A DNA stretch of 64,000 nucleotides. Source: an uncultured Clostridia bacterium (GTDB lineage: Bacteria; Bacillota; Clostridia; Christensenellales; Borkfalkiaceae). Location: the NCBI GenBank assembly GCA_944368065.1, contig CALVWV010000011.1, forward strand, positions 61,683-125,682. Reading direction: 5' to 3'. Made by a program: the position numbers and the translations under genes. Under the pieces are notes generated by a model. The model was not told the origin of the DNA and did not search any database. It saw only the letters and a program-made list of their open reading frames with translations. Shown here piece after piece: positions 36,341 through 44,025 of the stretch (positions are counted from its first letter, which is position 1; every line of letters begins with the position of its first letter).

Positions 36341-36360
36341 TATATGCCTTGATTACCATA

Positions 36361-37119
36361 TTAAAGGCGCACGTGCACGCCGTTTTCTTTAAGGTAAATT
36401 TTAAGCTCTTCGATATTAATTTCGCCGAAGTGGAACACCGACGCCGCAAGCCCCGCGTCCGCGCGCGGCACCTCCTGAAAGAGCTTTAAAAAATCTTCCT
36501 TTTTGCCCGCGCCGCCGCTGGCGATTACGGGAATTGTAAGCTTGCCGCACACGGCATTCAGCATTTCGCAGTCAAAACCGCCCTTCACCCCGTCCGTATC
36601 AATGCTGTTGAGCACGAGTTCGCCCGCGCCCTCTTCCTGACCGCGGTGCGCCCATTCAACGGCGGATATGCCCGTATTGACGCGCCCGCCGTGGGAAAAG
36701 ACGGTGAATTTGCCGTCCACCCTTTTGACGTCCATAGATAGCACCACGCATTGGTCGCCGTAGAGCTTTGCCGCTCTGCCAATGAGCAAGGGGTCGCGTA
36801 TCGCGCCCGTATTTACGCTGACTTTGTCCGCGCCGCACTTTAAAACGCGATCGAAGTCCTCAAGGGTGTTTATGCCGCCGCCCACGGTGAGCGGTATGAA
36901 TATGCAGGAGGCGACTTCCTTGAGAGTATCGGCAAACAGCGCGCGCCCTTCGGCAGAAGCCGTTATGTCGTAAAACACAAGCTCGTCCGCGCCCGAAAGA
37001 TTGTACCGCTGGGCGAGAGCCACGGGCGATTCAACCTCGCGTATGCCTATAAAATTTTTTCCTTTTACGACCATGCCGTCGCGCACGTCGAGGCAGGGGA
37101 TAATTCTTTTAGCAAGCAT
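36361..37119 (-). CDS. hisF: Imidazole glycerol phosphate synthase, cyclase subunit
   Basis: A 252-aa TIM-barrel cyclase which, with the HisH glutaminase, makes imidazole glycerol phosphate and AICAR. Diagnostic segments: AKRIIPCLDVRDG at the start (aspartate 11), PLTVGGGI (about 80), and VIASGGAG (about 220). It overlaps the end of hisA by 11 bases, suggesting translational coupling. Confidence 0.97.
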   Translation of the reverse strand: MLAKRIIPCLDVRDGMVVKGKNFIGIREVESPVALAQRYNLSGADELVFYDITASAEGRALFADTLKEVASCIFIPLTVGGGINTLEDFDRVLKCGADKVSVNTGAIRDPLLIGRAAKLYGDQCVVLSMDVKRVDGKFTVFSHGGRVNTGISAVEWAHRGQEEGAGELVLNSIDTDGVKGGFDCEMLNAVCGKLTIPVIASGGAGKKEDFLKLFQEVPRADAGLAASVFHFGEINIEELKIYLKENGVHVRL

Positions 37120-37831
37120 CTTCGCACTCTTTCACAACTTCACCAAGGTCGAGCGCGCCGTCGTAGATTGCCTTGCCGAGCACCGCGCCGCATACCCCCA
37201 TAGCTTTGAGCTTTTTAAGCTCGTCCATATAAGTTATTCCGCCCGAAGCGAGCACGTTGAGCCCCTTCAGCTTTACAAGCTCTTCATAAGCGGAAAGATT
37301 TGCGCCCGAAAGCGTTCCGTCGCGGGATATATCGGTATAAATTATCGTTCTCACGCCGTCCTCTTTCAGCCTTTTGCAGAATTCGAACGCGTCTATATCG
37401 GTAACTTTCTGCCAGCCGCGCACCGCCACTTTACCGCCGAGCGCGTCGACCCCCACCGCCACCTTTTCGCCGAAATACTTTACGGCATCGGTGACGAGGG
37501 TATAATTTTCCGCCGCGGCAGAGCCTAAAATCACCCTGCCCACGCCCGCGGAGAGGTATTCGCCTATCCTTGTGAGCGAACGGACGCCGCCGCCCACTTC
37601 TACGAACATCCCGCACGAGGCCGTTATTTTTTTGATAATGTCCTTATTCACGAGCTCGCCTTCGAGCGCGCCGTCAAGGTCGACGACGTGCAGATTTTTT
37701 GCGCCTTTCGCGGCAAATTTCTGCGCCACGTCAACAGGATTTATGGAATAAACCTTTTCCTTGTTGTAGTCGCCCTGATAAAGCCGCACGGCGTTTCCGC
37801 CGCGGATATCTATTGCGGGAAAAATTTTCAT
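37109..37831 (-). CDS. hisA: Phosphoribosylformimino-AICAR-phosphate isomerase
   Basis: A 240-aa TIM-barrel isomerase (ProFAR to PRFAR), the fourth step of the pathway. It begins MKIFPAIDIRGGNAVRL, and carries VEVGGGVRS (about 75) and IYTDISRDGTLSG (about 160). ATG 37831 with GAGG close upstream is chosen; the frame is open slightly further, but the family starts here. It overlaps hisF. Confidence 0.97.
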   Translation of the reverse strand: MKIFPAIDIRGGNAVRLYQGDYNKEKVYSINPVDVAQKFAAKGAKNLHVVDLDGALEGELVNKDIIKKITASCGMFVEVGGGVRSLTRIGEYLSAGVGRVILGSAAAENYTLVTDAVKYFGEKVAVGVDALGGKVAVRGWQKVTDIDAFEFCKRLKEDGVRTIIYTDISRDGTLSGANLSAYEELVKLKGLNVLASGGITYMDELKKLKAMGVCGAVLGKAIYDGALDLGEVVKECEDAC

Positions 37832-37926
37832 ACAGACCTCGATTTTAAGCAAAAATTTTTATATGAACGCCGAAGGATATATCCGTCGGCGCATTTTTAT
37901 TTGTTCTATCACTCGCGCGCAGATTT

Positions 37927-38541
37927 TTACCTGAGTTCGCTGAATGCCTTAAGTATTTTAAGCCCCGTCGCGCCGCTTTTTTCGGGGTGGAACTGCGTGC
38001 CGTATACGTTTTCTTTCTCCGCCGAAGCCGTAAGGTACGCTCCGCCGTAAGAGCAGACCGAAGTTACATTTTCCGCGCAGTTCTTCGCGTAATAGGAATG
38101 CACGAAATAAACGTACTCCCCGCCCGAAAGATATTTAAAAAGCGGCGAAGGCTTTCTGAATTCCAGGCTGTTCCAGCCCATATGCGGCACTTTGAGCTTT
38201 TCTTTGAGGTCGGGACCTATCGGGCACACCTCGCCGCCGATAAAGCCGAGCCCCTCATGCTCGCCGTATTCATAACTTTTATCGAAAAGAAGCTGCATGC
38301 CGAGGCATATGCCGAGCATCGGCTTGCCGTCCGCCGTTTCGCTTTTCAGCACGGGTATGAGTCCGCTTCTTTCAAGCTTTGCGTAAGCGTCGGCAAACGC
38401 GCCAACCCCCGGCAGAATTATGGCGGAAGCCGAGCGTATGATGTTTTTATCGGCAGTCACAACGCTTTCCGCGCCTATGTACTTAAGCGAAGCCGAGAGC
38501 GAAAAGAGGTTGCCAACGCCGTAATCTATTACAGCTATCAT
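37927..38541 (-). CDS. hisH: Imidazole glycerol phosphate synthase, glutaminase subunit
   Basis: A 204-aa class I glutamine amidotransferase that feeds ammonia to HisF. The catalytic cysteine is in LGICLGMQLLF (about 82), with the histidine and glutamate in YGTQFHPEKSG (about 185). It begins MIAVIDYGVGNLFS. Its start overlaps the hisB stop by four bases (ATGA). About 95 bases separate it from hisA. Confidence 0.97.
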   Translation of the reverse strand: MIAVIDYGVGNLFSLSASLKYIGAESVVTADKNIIRSASAIILPGVGAFADAYAKLERSGLIPVLKSETADGKPMLGICLGMQLLFDKSYEYGEHEGLGFIGGEVCPIGPDLKEKLKVPHMGWNSLEFRKPSPLFKYLSGGEYVYFVHSYYAKNCAENVTSVCSYGGAYLTASAEKENVYGTQFHPEKSGATGLKILKAFSELR

Positions 38542-39128
38542 AATACACCCTTTGTTGTAGGCAGCGCGCCGCCCTTTTCGGGGTCAACTTTTACTGCCTG
38601 AGCCATTACTTTTGCAAACGCTTTGAACGCGCCCTCCGCCACGTGATGATTGTTTTCGCCGTACAGCTTTTTGAAGTGCAGCGCCATAGGGCAGGCGCGC
38701 GCAAAGCCGAGGAAAAATTCTTTGACGAGCTCAGCGTCCATATCGCCCAGCCTGTATTCGCCGGGGAAAGTTATATCGAAGTTGACGGCGGTGCGCCCGC
38801 TTAAATCCGCGGCGCACAGAATAAGCGCCTCGTCCATGGGCAGAGCCGCCCATCCGTAGCGGCATATGCCGCGTTTATCGCCAAGCGCCTTTAAAAACGC
38901 CTCGCCGAGCGCTATGCCGCAGTCCTCCACGGTGTGGTGTCCGTCGACATATAAATCGCCCTTGCATTCAAGCGATATGTCAAACCCGCCGTGCCGGGCG
39001 AACTGCTCGAGCATATGGTCGAAAAAACCGCAGCCCGTGTTTATTGAGTATTTGCCCGAACCGTCCAGGCAGAGACTGAGTTTTATATCCGTTTCGTTAG
39101 TTTTTCTTGAAATTTCTGCCGTCCGCAT
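38538..39128 (-). CDS. hisB: Imidazoleglycerol-phosphate dehydratase
   Basis: A 196-aa monofunctional dehydratase. Manganese-binding histidine motifs: FFDHMLEQFARHG (about 37), DGHHTVEDCG (about 62), and the C-terminal ENNHHVAEGAFKA. The start MRTAEISRKTNETD is the family start and has GGAGGAAGG directly ahead, so the 32-base overlap with the end of hisC appears real. Confidence 0.97.
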   Translation of the reverse strand: MRTAEISRKTNETDIKLSLCLDGSGKYSINTGCGFFDHMLEQFARHGGFDISLECKGDLYVDGHHTVEDCGIALGEAFLKALGDKRGICRYGWAALPMDEALILCAADLSGRTAVNFDITFPGEYRLGDMDAELVKEFFLGFARACPMALHFKKLYGENNHHVAEGAFKAFAKVMAQAVKVDPEKGGALPTTKGVL

Positions 39129-40188
39129 AGCCTTCCTCCGCGAGAATCAGCCCCGCCGCTTCAATAAATTTATCCATCTGCTCTTTCGTGCCTATGGTTA
39201 CGCGCACATAGTCTTTTATTCTTTCATCCGAAAAATGACGCACGAGTATGCCGCGTTCTTTGAGCTTCAGATAGAGTTTTCCGCCGTCTGCCGCGCGGTG
39301 TTTTGCAAGCAGGAAGTTTGAAAGCGAATCGGTCATTTCAAACCCCATGTTTTTTAAAGTATTTGCGGTATATTCCCGCACGGATTTGATTTTTTCGGTG
39401 CATTCGCGGAAATAATTTTCCGCCTGAATGCTCTTAACCGCGGCGAACATGCTCATTCTGTTTATGTTGTACGGGTTGAACGAGCACCTGACCGCCTCAA
39501 TCTCGGCGGCGAGCTCTTTGCAGGCAAAGCAGAAACCCACCCTCGCGCCAGCAAGCGAACGCGACTTGGACATCGTCTGCACGACGATAAGATTATCGTA
39601 CTTTTCAACGAGCGGCGCAGCCGACTGTCCGCCGAAATCTATGTACGCCTCATCTATTATAACAAGTCTCTGCCGATTTTGCAATATCAGCTCTTCAATC
39701 TTTTGCGGCGGAAGATAAACGCCAGTCTGCGCGTTGGGGTTGGCTATGCACACGGGGCAGCCGAACGATGCGTAATCGCCCACGTCTACGGTGAAATCGG
39801 CGCGCAGGGGCACCGTTTTGTATTCTATGCCCAGAAGCGAACACAGTACGGGATAAAAACCGTACGTCACGTCGGGGAAAACCACGCCCTTATCCTTTAA
39901 AAACGCCCTGAATATGTGCGCAAGATTTTCATCCGAGCCGTTGCCGAGACTTACGTTTTCGGGCGAGAGCGAATAAATACCCGCCGCCGCCTTTTTTAGC
40001 GGCGCTCCGCTCGGGTCGGAATAAAGATTGAGCTGTTCCGCCTGCAGATACGCCGATTCCGCCACTCCCTCCGCGGGAGGGAAAGGACTTTCGTTGGTGT
40101 TGAGTTTTATGTACCTTTTATCCTGCGGCTGTTCGCCCGGGACGTAGGGTTCAAGACAGGCAAGGTCTTTTGACAAAAAGCGCGACAT
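39097..40188 (-). CDS. hisC: Histidinol-phosphate aminotransferase
   Basis: A 363-aa PLP aminotransferase of the class I/II fold converting imidazole acetol phosphate to histidinol phosphate. LNTNESPFPP (about 30), SLGNGSDENL (about 80), PNAQTG, and the PLP lysine in TMSKSRSLAGARVGF (about 208). Its coding sequence extends 32 bases into hisB in another frame. Confidence 0.96.
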   Translation of the reverse strand: MSRFLSKDLACLEPYVPGEQPQDKRYIKLNTNESPFPPAEGVAESAYLQAEQLNLYSDPSGAPLKKAAAGIYSLSPENVSLGNGSDENLAHIFRAFLKDKGVVFPDVTYGFYPVLCSLLGIEYKTVPLRADFTVDVGDYASFGCPVCIANPNAQTGVYLPPQKIEELILQNRQRLVIIDEAYIDFGGQSAAPLVEKYDNLIVVQTMSKSRSLAGARVGFCFACKELAAEIEAVRCSFNPYNINRMSMFAAVKSIQAENYFRECTEKIKSVREYTANTLKNMGFEMTDSLSNFLLAKHRAADGGKLYLKLKERGILVRHFSDERIKDYVRVTIGTKEQMDKFIEAAGLILAEEGYADGRNFKKN

Positions 40189-40207
40189 TTTATTGATTAC
40201 CCCCGTA

Positions 40208-41482
40208 CTATGCCTTATTTACCCGCACTTTTACCGAATTTGCATGGCCGTAAAGCCCCTCGCTTTCGGCAAACTTTACAACGCAGTCCGCAGCCTTTTC
40301 CAGCTCGCTTTCGGTATAGTACATATAGGAAGATTTCTTGAGAAAATTATCCACGGAAAGCGGGGAAGAAAACCTCGCCGAACCGCCCGTAGGCAATGTG
40401 TGGTTGGGCCCTGCAAAGTAGTCGCCCAGCGCTTCGGGCGTGTATCTGCCGAGGAATATAGAGCCCGCGTTCCTGATTTTAGGAAGAAGGGCAAAGGGGT
40501 CGTCCACGCACACTTCAAGATGTTCGGGCGCAATTGCATTGGCTATATCCACCGCCTTCTGCATGCTTTCGCACACGATTATCTTGCCGTTGTTTTCTAT
40601 CGAAGCGCGGGCAATATCCTCCCTCTGCATTGAAGAAAGCTGCCGCTCAAGCTCGGCCTGAACGGCAAGCGCAAGGCTTTCGCTGTCGGTGACGAGCACC
40701 GCCGAAGCGAGCCTGTCGTGCTCGGCCTGGGAAAGGAGGTCGGCGGCTACAAAAACGGGGTCGGACTTTTTGTCGGCTATAACTAAAATTTCAGAAGGTC
40801 CGGCTATCATATCGACGTTCACAAGTCCGTAAACGAGCTTTTTGGCGAGAGCCACGAAGATGTTGCCCGGCCCCACGATGACGTCGGCTTTCGGAATGCT
40901 CCCGGTGCCGTATGCGAGCGCAGCGATGGCCTGCGCGCCGCCCGTTTTGAAAACCCTTCCCACGCCCGCAACCTTTGCGGCGTACAGAATTTCAGGCTTT
41001 ACCTTGCCGTCGTTTTTGACGGGCGTAACCATAATTATATTTTCAACGCCCGCAATTTTCGCGGGGATTATATCCATAAGGACGGTCGAAGGGTAGCTCG
41101 CCGTGCCGCCGGGGACATATACGCCCGCGACGGCTACGGGGGTGTACTTCTGCCCGAGTATCACCCCGCCTTCTTTTTTGAGCTCGAAGCCCGTCTTCAT
41201 CTGATTTTTATGGAAGAAAGAGATATTCTCCGCCGAGGCGCGCACAACGCTTTTATAATCTTCCGAAAGCGCCTTTTCCGCCTCTTCGAACTCCTCTTCA
41301 GTGACTTCAAGATTATCCAAATCCGCGCCGTCGAACTTTTTGCCGTAATCTTTGAGCGCCGCGTCGCCGCGCTTTGCGACGTCTGCAAGTATGGACTTTA
41401 CCACCTGTTCGTACTCGGCGTAGTCGTCTATCTTTCTGTTGAGTATTTCCTCTGTCTTATAATTTTTGTAAATCTTAATCAT
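40208..41482 (-). CDS. hisD: Histidinol dehydrogenase
   Basis: A 424-aa zinc- and NAD-dependent enzyme that carries out the last two oxidations to histidine. Family segments: VPGGTASYPSTVLMD (about 123), AYGTGSIPKADVIVGPGN, AGPSEILVIAD and AEHDRLASAVLVT, and the C-terminal GPNHTLPTGGSARF with zinc-site histidine. It overlaps the end of hisG by eight bases. Confidence 0.97.
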   Translation of the reverse strand: MIKIYKNYKTEEILNRKIDDYAEYEQVVKSILADVAKRGDAALKDYGKKFDGADLDNLEVTEEEFEEAEKALSEDYKSVVRASAENISFFHKNQMKTGFELKKEGGVILGQKYTPVAVAGVYVPGGTASYPSTVLMDIIPAKIAGVENIIMVTPVKNDGKVKPEILYAAKVAGVGRVFKTGGAQAIAALAYGTGSIPKADVIVGPGNIFVALAKKLVYGLVNVDMIAGPSEILVIADKKSDPVFVAADLLSQAEHDRLASAVLVTDSESLALAVQAELERQLSSMQREDIARASIENNGKIIVCESMQKAVDIANAIAPEHLEVCVDDPFALLPKIRNAGSIFLGRYTPEALGDYFAGPNHTLPTGGSARFSSPLSVDNFLKKSSYMYYTESELEKAADCVVKFAESEGLYGHANSVKVRVNKA

Positions 41483-42101
41483 CGGGCAGCTCCTTTTTAA
41501 GTCTTTCCACGCAGGTTAAAATTTCATCCTTTTTGAAGCGGTAGCGCGCCTTGTTGGCTATAAGCCGCGCGCTTATGGGAAAGATTTCCTCAAGCACGGA
41601 CATATTGTTTTCCTTTAAGGTTGTACCCGTCTCCACGATATCCACGATTACGTCCGAAAGTCCGAGTATTGGCGCGAGCTCTATAGAGCCGTAAAGCTTT
41701 ATAACCTCTATGTCCCTGTTCCTGGAAGAAAAATACCTTTCAGCCACGTGCGGGAATTTGGTGGCAACCCTTAAAGGTCTGGACATGTCCTCCCTGAACC
41801 CGTTGACCGAAGCCACGCACATTCTGCAGCGACCCGTTTTAAGGTCTAAAAGTTCGTAGACGTCCGCGCCGCTTTCAAGAATGGTATCCCTGCCCGCAAC
41901 GCCGATATCCGCAACGCCGTGCTCCACATAAACGGTTACGTCGGTAGGCTTTACCCAGAAGTAACTCACCCCGCTCTTTTCGTCGGTGAACACAAGCTTT
42001 CTGGTATCCTTTAAAAGCTCCTCGCAGGAATAGCCCGCCTTTTCAAGCATCTTATAAATTTTTTCGCCCAGTCTGCCTTTGGGCAAAGCTACGTTAAGCA
42101 T
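41475..42101 (-). CDS. hisG: ATP phosphoribosyltransferase, short form
   Basis: First enzyme of the pathway, joining ATP and PRPP. At 208 aa it is the short HisG type, which lacks the C-terminal regulatory domain and works with HisZ, encoded just upstream. NVALPKGRLGEKIY starts the protein; the PRPP-binding DIVETGTTLKENN is near 155. ATG 42101 is used; upstream there is only an in-frame TTG. The ribosome site (CAGGTAA) is weak. Confidence 0.96.
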   Translation of the reverse strand: MLNVALPKGRLGEKIYKMLEKAGYSCEELLKDTRKLVFTDEKSGVSYFWVKPTDVTVYVEHGVADIGVAGRDTILESGADVYELLDLKTGRCRMCVASVNGFREDMSRPLRVATKFPHVAERYFSSRNRDIEVIKLYGSIELAPILGLSDVIVDIVETGTTLKENNMSVLEEIFPISARLIANKARYRFKKDEILTCVERLKKELPDD

Positions 42102-42162
42102 AGTTTTATTACCTGTATTAAACACTAATCTGTACAATTTGCATAGTTTTATTTGTAAAAAT

Positions 42163-42185
42163 AAGCAAATATGAATAGTTTGCTT
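42163..42185. other. Inverted repeat in the hisZ-hisG spacer
   Basis: AAGCAAA (42163-42169) and TTTGCTT (42179-42185) with a 9-base centre, in the AT-rich 102-base spacer. It may be a hairpin limiting expression or a protein site. Confidence 0.45.
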
Positions 42186-42203
42186 GTTATTATATTTTAT
42201 ATG

Positions 42204-43286
42204 TTAAAGTTTTATTGTCCGCTTGAAGCGCATGCCTTTAGGTATTTCGCGGCTTGCAAAAGCGCTTTCGCCGCCCTCTGAAACGGACTTTACGGCGCTT
42301 AAAATATCCGCGGGTAAAGCATCTTTATTATAGAGCACGAGGACGTCTGCATCGTAATCGGCGGCGCCGCGGGTATAATAGTCGAGTTCGTCGGGATAAA
42401 TGGCAAAACCTATGCCGCCGTCGCCCGCGCCGAATTTTTTTACGAGGTTATCGTATCTGCCGCCCGAAAGCACTGCGCGCGGAGATTTTTCGGCATATCC
42501 CTGAAAGACTATGCCGTTGTAGTATGCCGGGTCGTTGATGAGCGAAAAATCCACTTCAAAATATTTTGCCTGACCGCCGAGGGAGCGAAGAGCGCCTTCG
42601 AGTTCGTCCGCCGCGGAAATGCACCTTGAATTTTCAGGGAACAGCGAGCGGAGCAGAGCAATTTTATCGTTTGCCCCGCCTTCCGCGCCGATAAGCTTTT
42701 TAAGCTTTGAAGCAACCTCTTCGCTTATGCCGCAGTCTGAACATACGCAAGTTATATCGTGAAGGTTGCGCGCACGCACGCACGCCGCAACTTCGGCGGG
42801 GAGCTCTTCCCTGCCGCACTCGTTTGCAACGCCCTTGAGCGCGCCCATGTGCGAAATTTCCATGACGCACCCGCCGCCCGTCGCTTTAAGGCTTTCAGCC
42901 GCGAGTGAAAGCACCTCGAGCTGGGCGTATTCATCCACGTCGCCGACGTACTCTAAACCTATCTGACCTATTTCCCTGAACTGCCCGCCGGGGCGGTCGG
43001 GGCGGTAAACGCTTTCGCGGTAGTAGACCTTGCGCGTCTTTTTAAGCCCCTTGCAGTTTTTGACTATGGACAGCGTTACGTCGGGCTTCAAAGCAAGCAG
43101 TCTGCCGTCGCCGCCGCTGAAAGTTATTATATCCTTACTGCGCAGAAAATTGAGATTATCCGAATAAAGCGAATACTCTTCGAACCTGCGCATCTGAAAG
43201 CGCGAATACCCGTAACTTTCATACAAGCCCTTAAGACTTAAGTAAAGGCGCTCCTCTTCGGTAAGGTTGAGATTATCTTTTATCAT
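42204..43286 (-). CDS. hisZ: ATP phosphoribosyltransferase regulatory subunit
   Basis: A 360-aa histidyl-tRNA-synthetase-like protein that activates short HisG and carries histidine feedback. It has the class II synthetase core, with the motif-2-like KTRKVYYRESVYRPDRPG (about 80) and a GGRYDNLVKKFG segment (about 275), and lacks a normal anticodon domain. It overlaps the end of the yerC gene by 14 bases, so regulator and operon are coupled. Confidence 0.94.
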   Translation of the reverse strand: MIKDNLNLTEEERLYLSLKGLYESYGYSRFQMRRFEEYSLYSDNLNFLRSKDIITFSGGDGRLLALKPDVTLSIVKNCKGLKKTRKVYYRESVYRPDRPGGQFREIGQIGLEYVGDVDEYAQLEVLSLAAESLKATGGGCVMEISHMGALKGVANECGREELPAEVAACVRARNLHDITCVCSDCGISEEVASKLKKLIGAEGGANDKIALLRSLFPENSRCISAADELEGALRSLGGQAKYFEVDFSLINDPAYYNGIVFQGYAEKSPRAVLSGGRYDNLVKKFGAGDGGIGFAIYPDELDYYTRGAADYDADVLVLYNKDALPADILSAVKSVSEGGESAFASREIPKGMRFKRTIKL

Positions 43287-43605
43287 TATCTTCCCCTTCG
43301 CCGCTCAGCTCTCCCTGCTCAGCGCAGTATTTTCCGAGTATTTCGCGGTAACCGCCGCTTCCGTGCTGAAGACAGCGCGACACGCGCGAAAGCGTGGCGG
43401 ACGAAATATCCGTGATTTCTATTATTTTGTTGTATGTATAGCCCTTAAGAAGAAGTCTGGCGCACAGAAGCCGCTGGGAAAGCTGTTCTACCTCGGTATA
43501 GGTGCAGAGGTCTGCAAGCAGTTTTTCAAAGTCCTCAGCGCGGCTTATTCCTGCAAAAAGTTCATATAAATCTTTATGCGCCTGTTCCCTGTCGAATTTT
43601 TCCAT
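43273..43605 (-). CDS. YerC/YecD family TrpR-like regulator
   Basis: A 110-aa protein of the TrpR-related YerC/YecD family. The DNA-binding helix-turn-helix is LLLKGYTYNKIIEITDISSATLSRVSRCL (starting about residue 50). In Firmicutes, members of this family have been proposed as histidine-responsive repressors of his genes; its place as first gene of the his operon supports that here. It is likely to act at the promoter-leader region 43670-43739. Confidence 0.92.
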   Translation of the reverse strand: MEKFDREQAHKDLYELFAGISRAEDFEKLLADLCTYTEVEQLSQRLLCARLLLKGYTYNKIIEITDISSATLSRVSRCLQHGSGGYREILGKYCAEQGELSGEGEDNDKR

Positions 43606-43669
43606 ATTTTAATGCGTTACCTTTGAATGCGGTTATCAGCCAGCTTCAGGCGGCGGCTGTGACCGTATA

Positions 43670-43739
43670 TATTTTTTGACGTCAGTATTTTTTGACGCCC
43701 GCCTGTATATATATTACTTTATCACTTTAAATTTGTAAA
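43670..43739 (-). promoter_or_regulatory. his operon promoter and candidate operator
   Basis: On the minus strand TTTACA (43734-43739), 17 bases, TAATAT (43711-43716). Just downstream lies TATTTTTTGACG twice at a 16-base period on the plus strand (43670-43681, 43686-43697), with the palindrome TGACGTCA (43677-43684) in the first junction. This is a plausible YerC-type operator. Confidence 0.65.
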
Positions 43740-43807
43740 GCGTTTTGAGAAGAAATTTGATATTTATCCTAAAAACATAAACCGAAGAGATTGAATATTA
43801 TGCAAAG

Positions 43808-43845
43808 CAAAAAAATGCCGCCGCGCAGTATTCTGAGCGGCGGCA
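43808..43845 (-). terminator. Terminator between the P-type ATPase and the his promoter
   Basis: A 9-bp outer stem (43816-43824 with 43837-43845) with a smaller inner stem, followed by seven T residues on the minus strand; it ends the ATPase transcript and insulates the his operon. Confidence 0.8.
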
Positions 43846-43885
43846 ACCTGATATAAGCCTTTTATTAAGTTGTATACGCGTTGCC

Positions 43886-43995
43886 GCGCCATACTGCCGA
43901 GGCAATGCCTTTTTATACGGCAAACACACGGCAAGCCGCAGCAAGCAGATTTGCAGCTTAAAACTGCCTTACTTGCGCCATACTGCCGCGGCAAT
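43886..43995. repeat. 21-bp near-identical repeat pair
   Basis: GCGCCATACTGCCGAGGCAA at 43886 and GCGCCATACTGCCGCGGCAA at 43975, one mismatch, in the gap between the ATPase stop and its terminator. The copy at 43975 contains a GCCGCGGC palindrome. Role unknown. Confidence 0.8.
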
Positions 43996-44025
43996 TCAGT
44001 TGAAAAAACCTTATAATGGCGGTTA

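Noticed and set aside
43606-43710. T-box leader for the his operon
   Set aside because: The leader is only about 100 bases and lacks the T-box sequence and antiterminator; a protein operator fits better.
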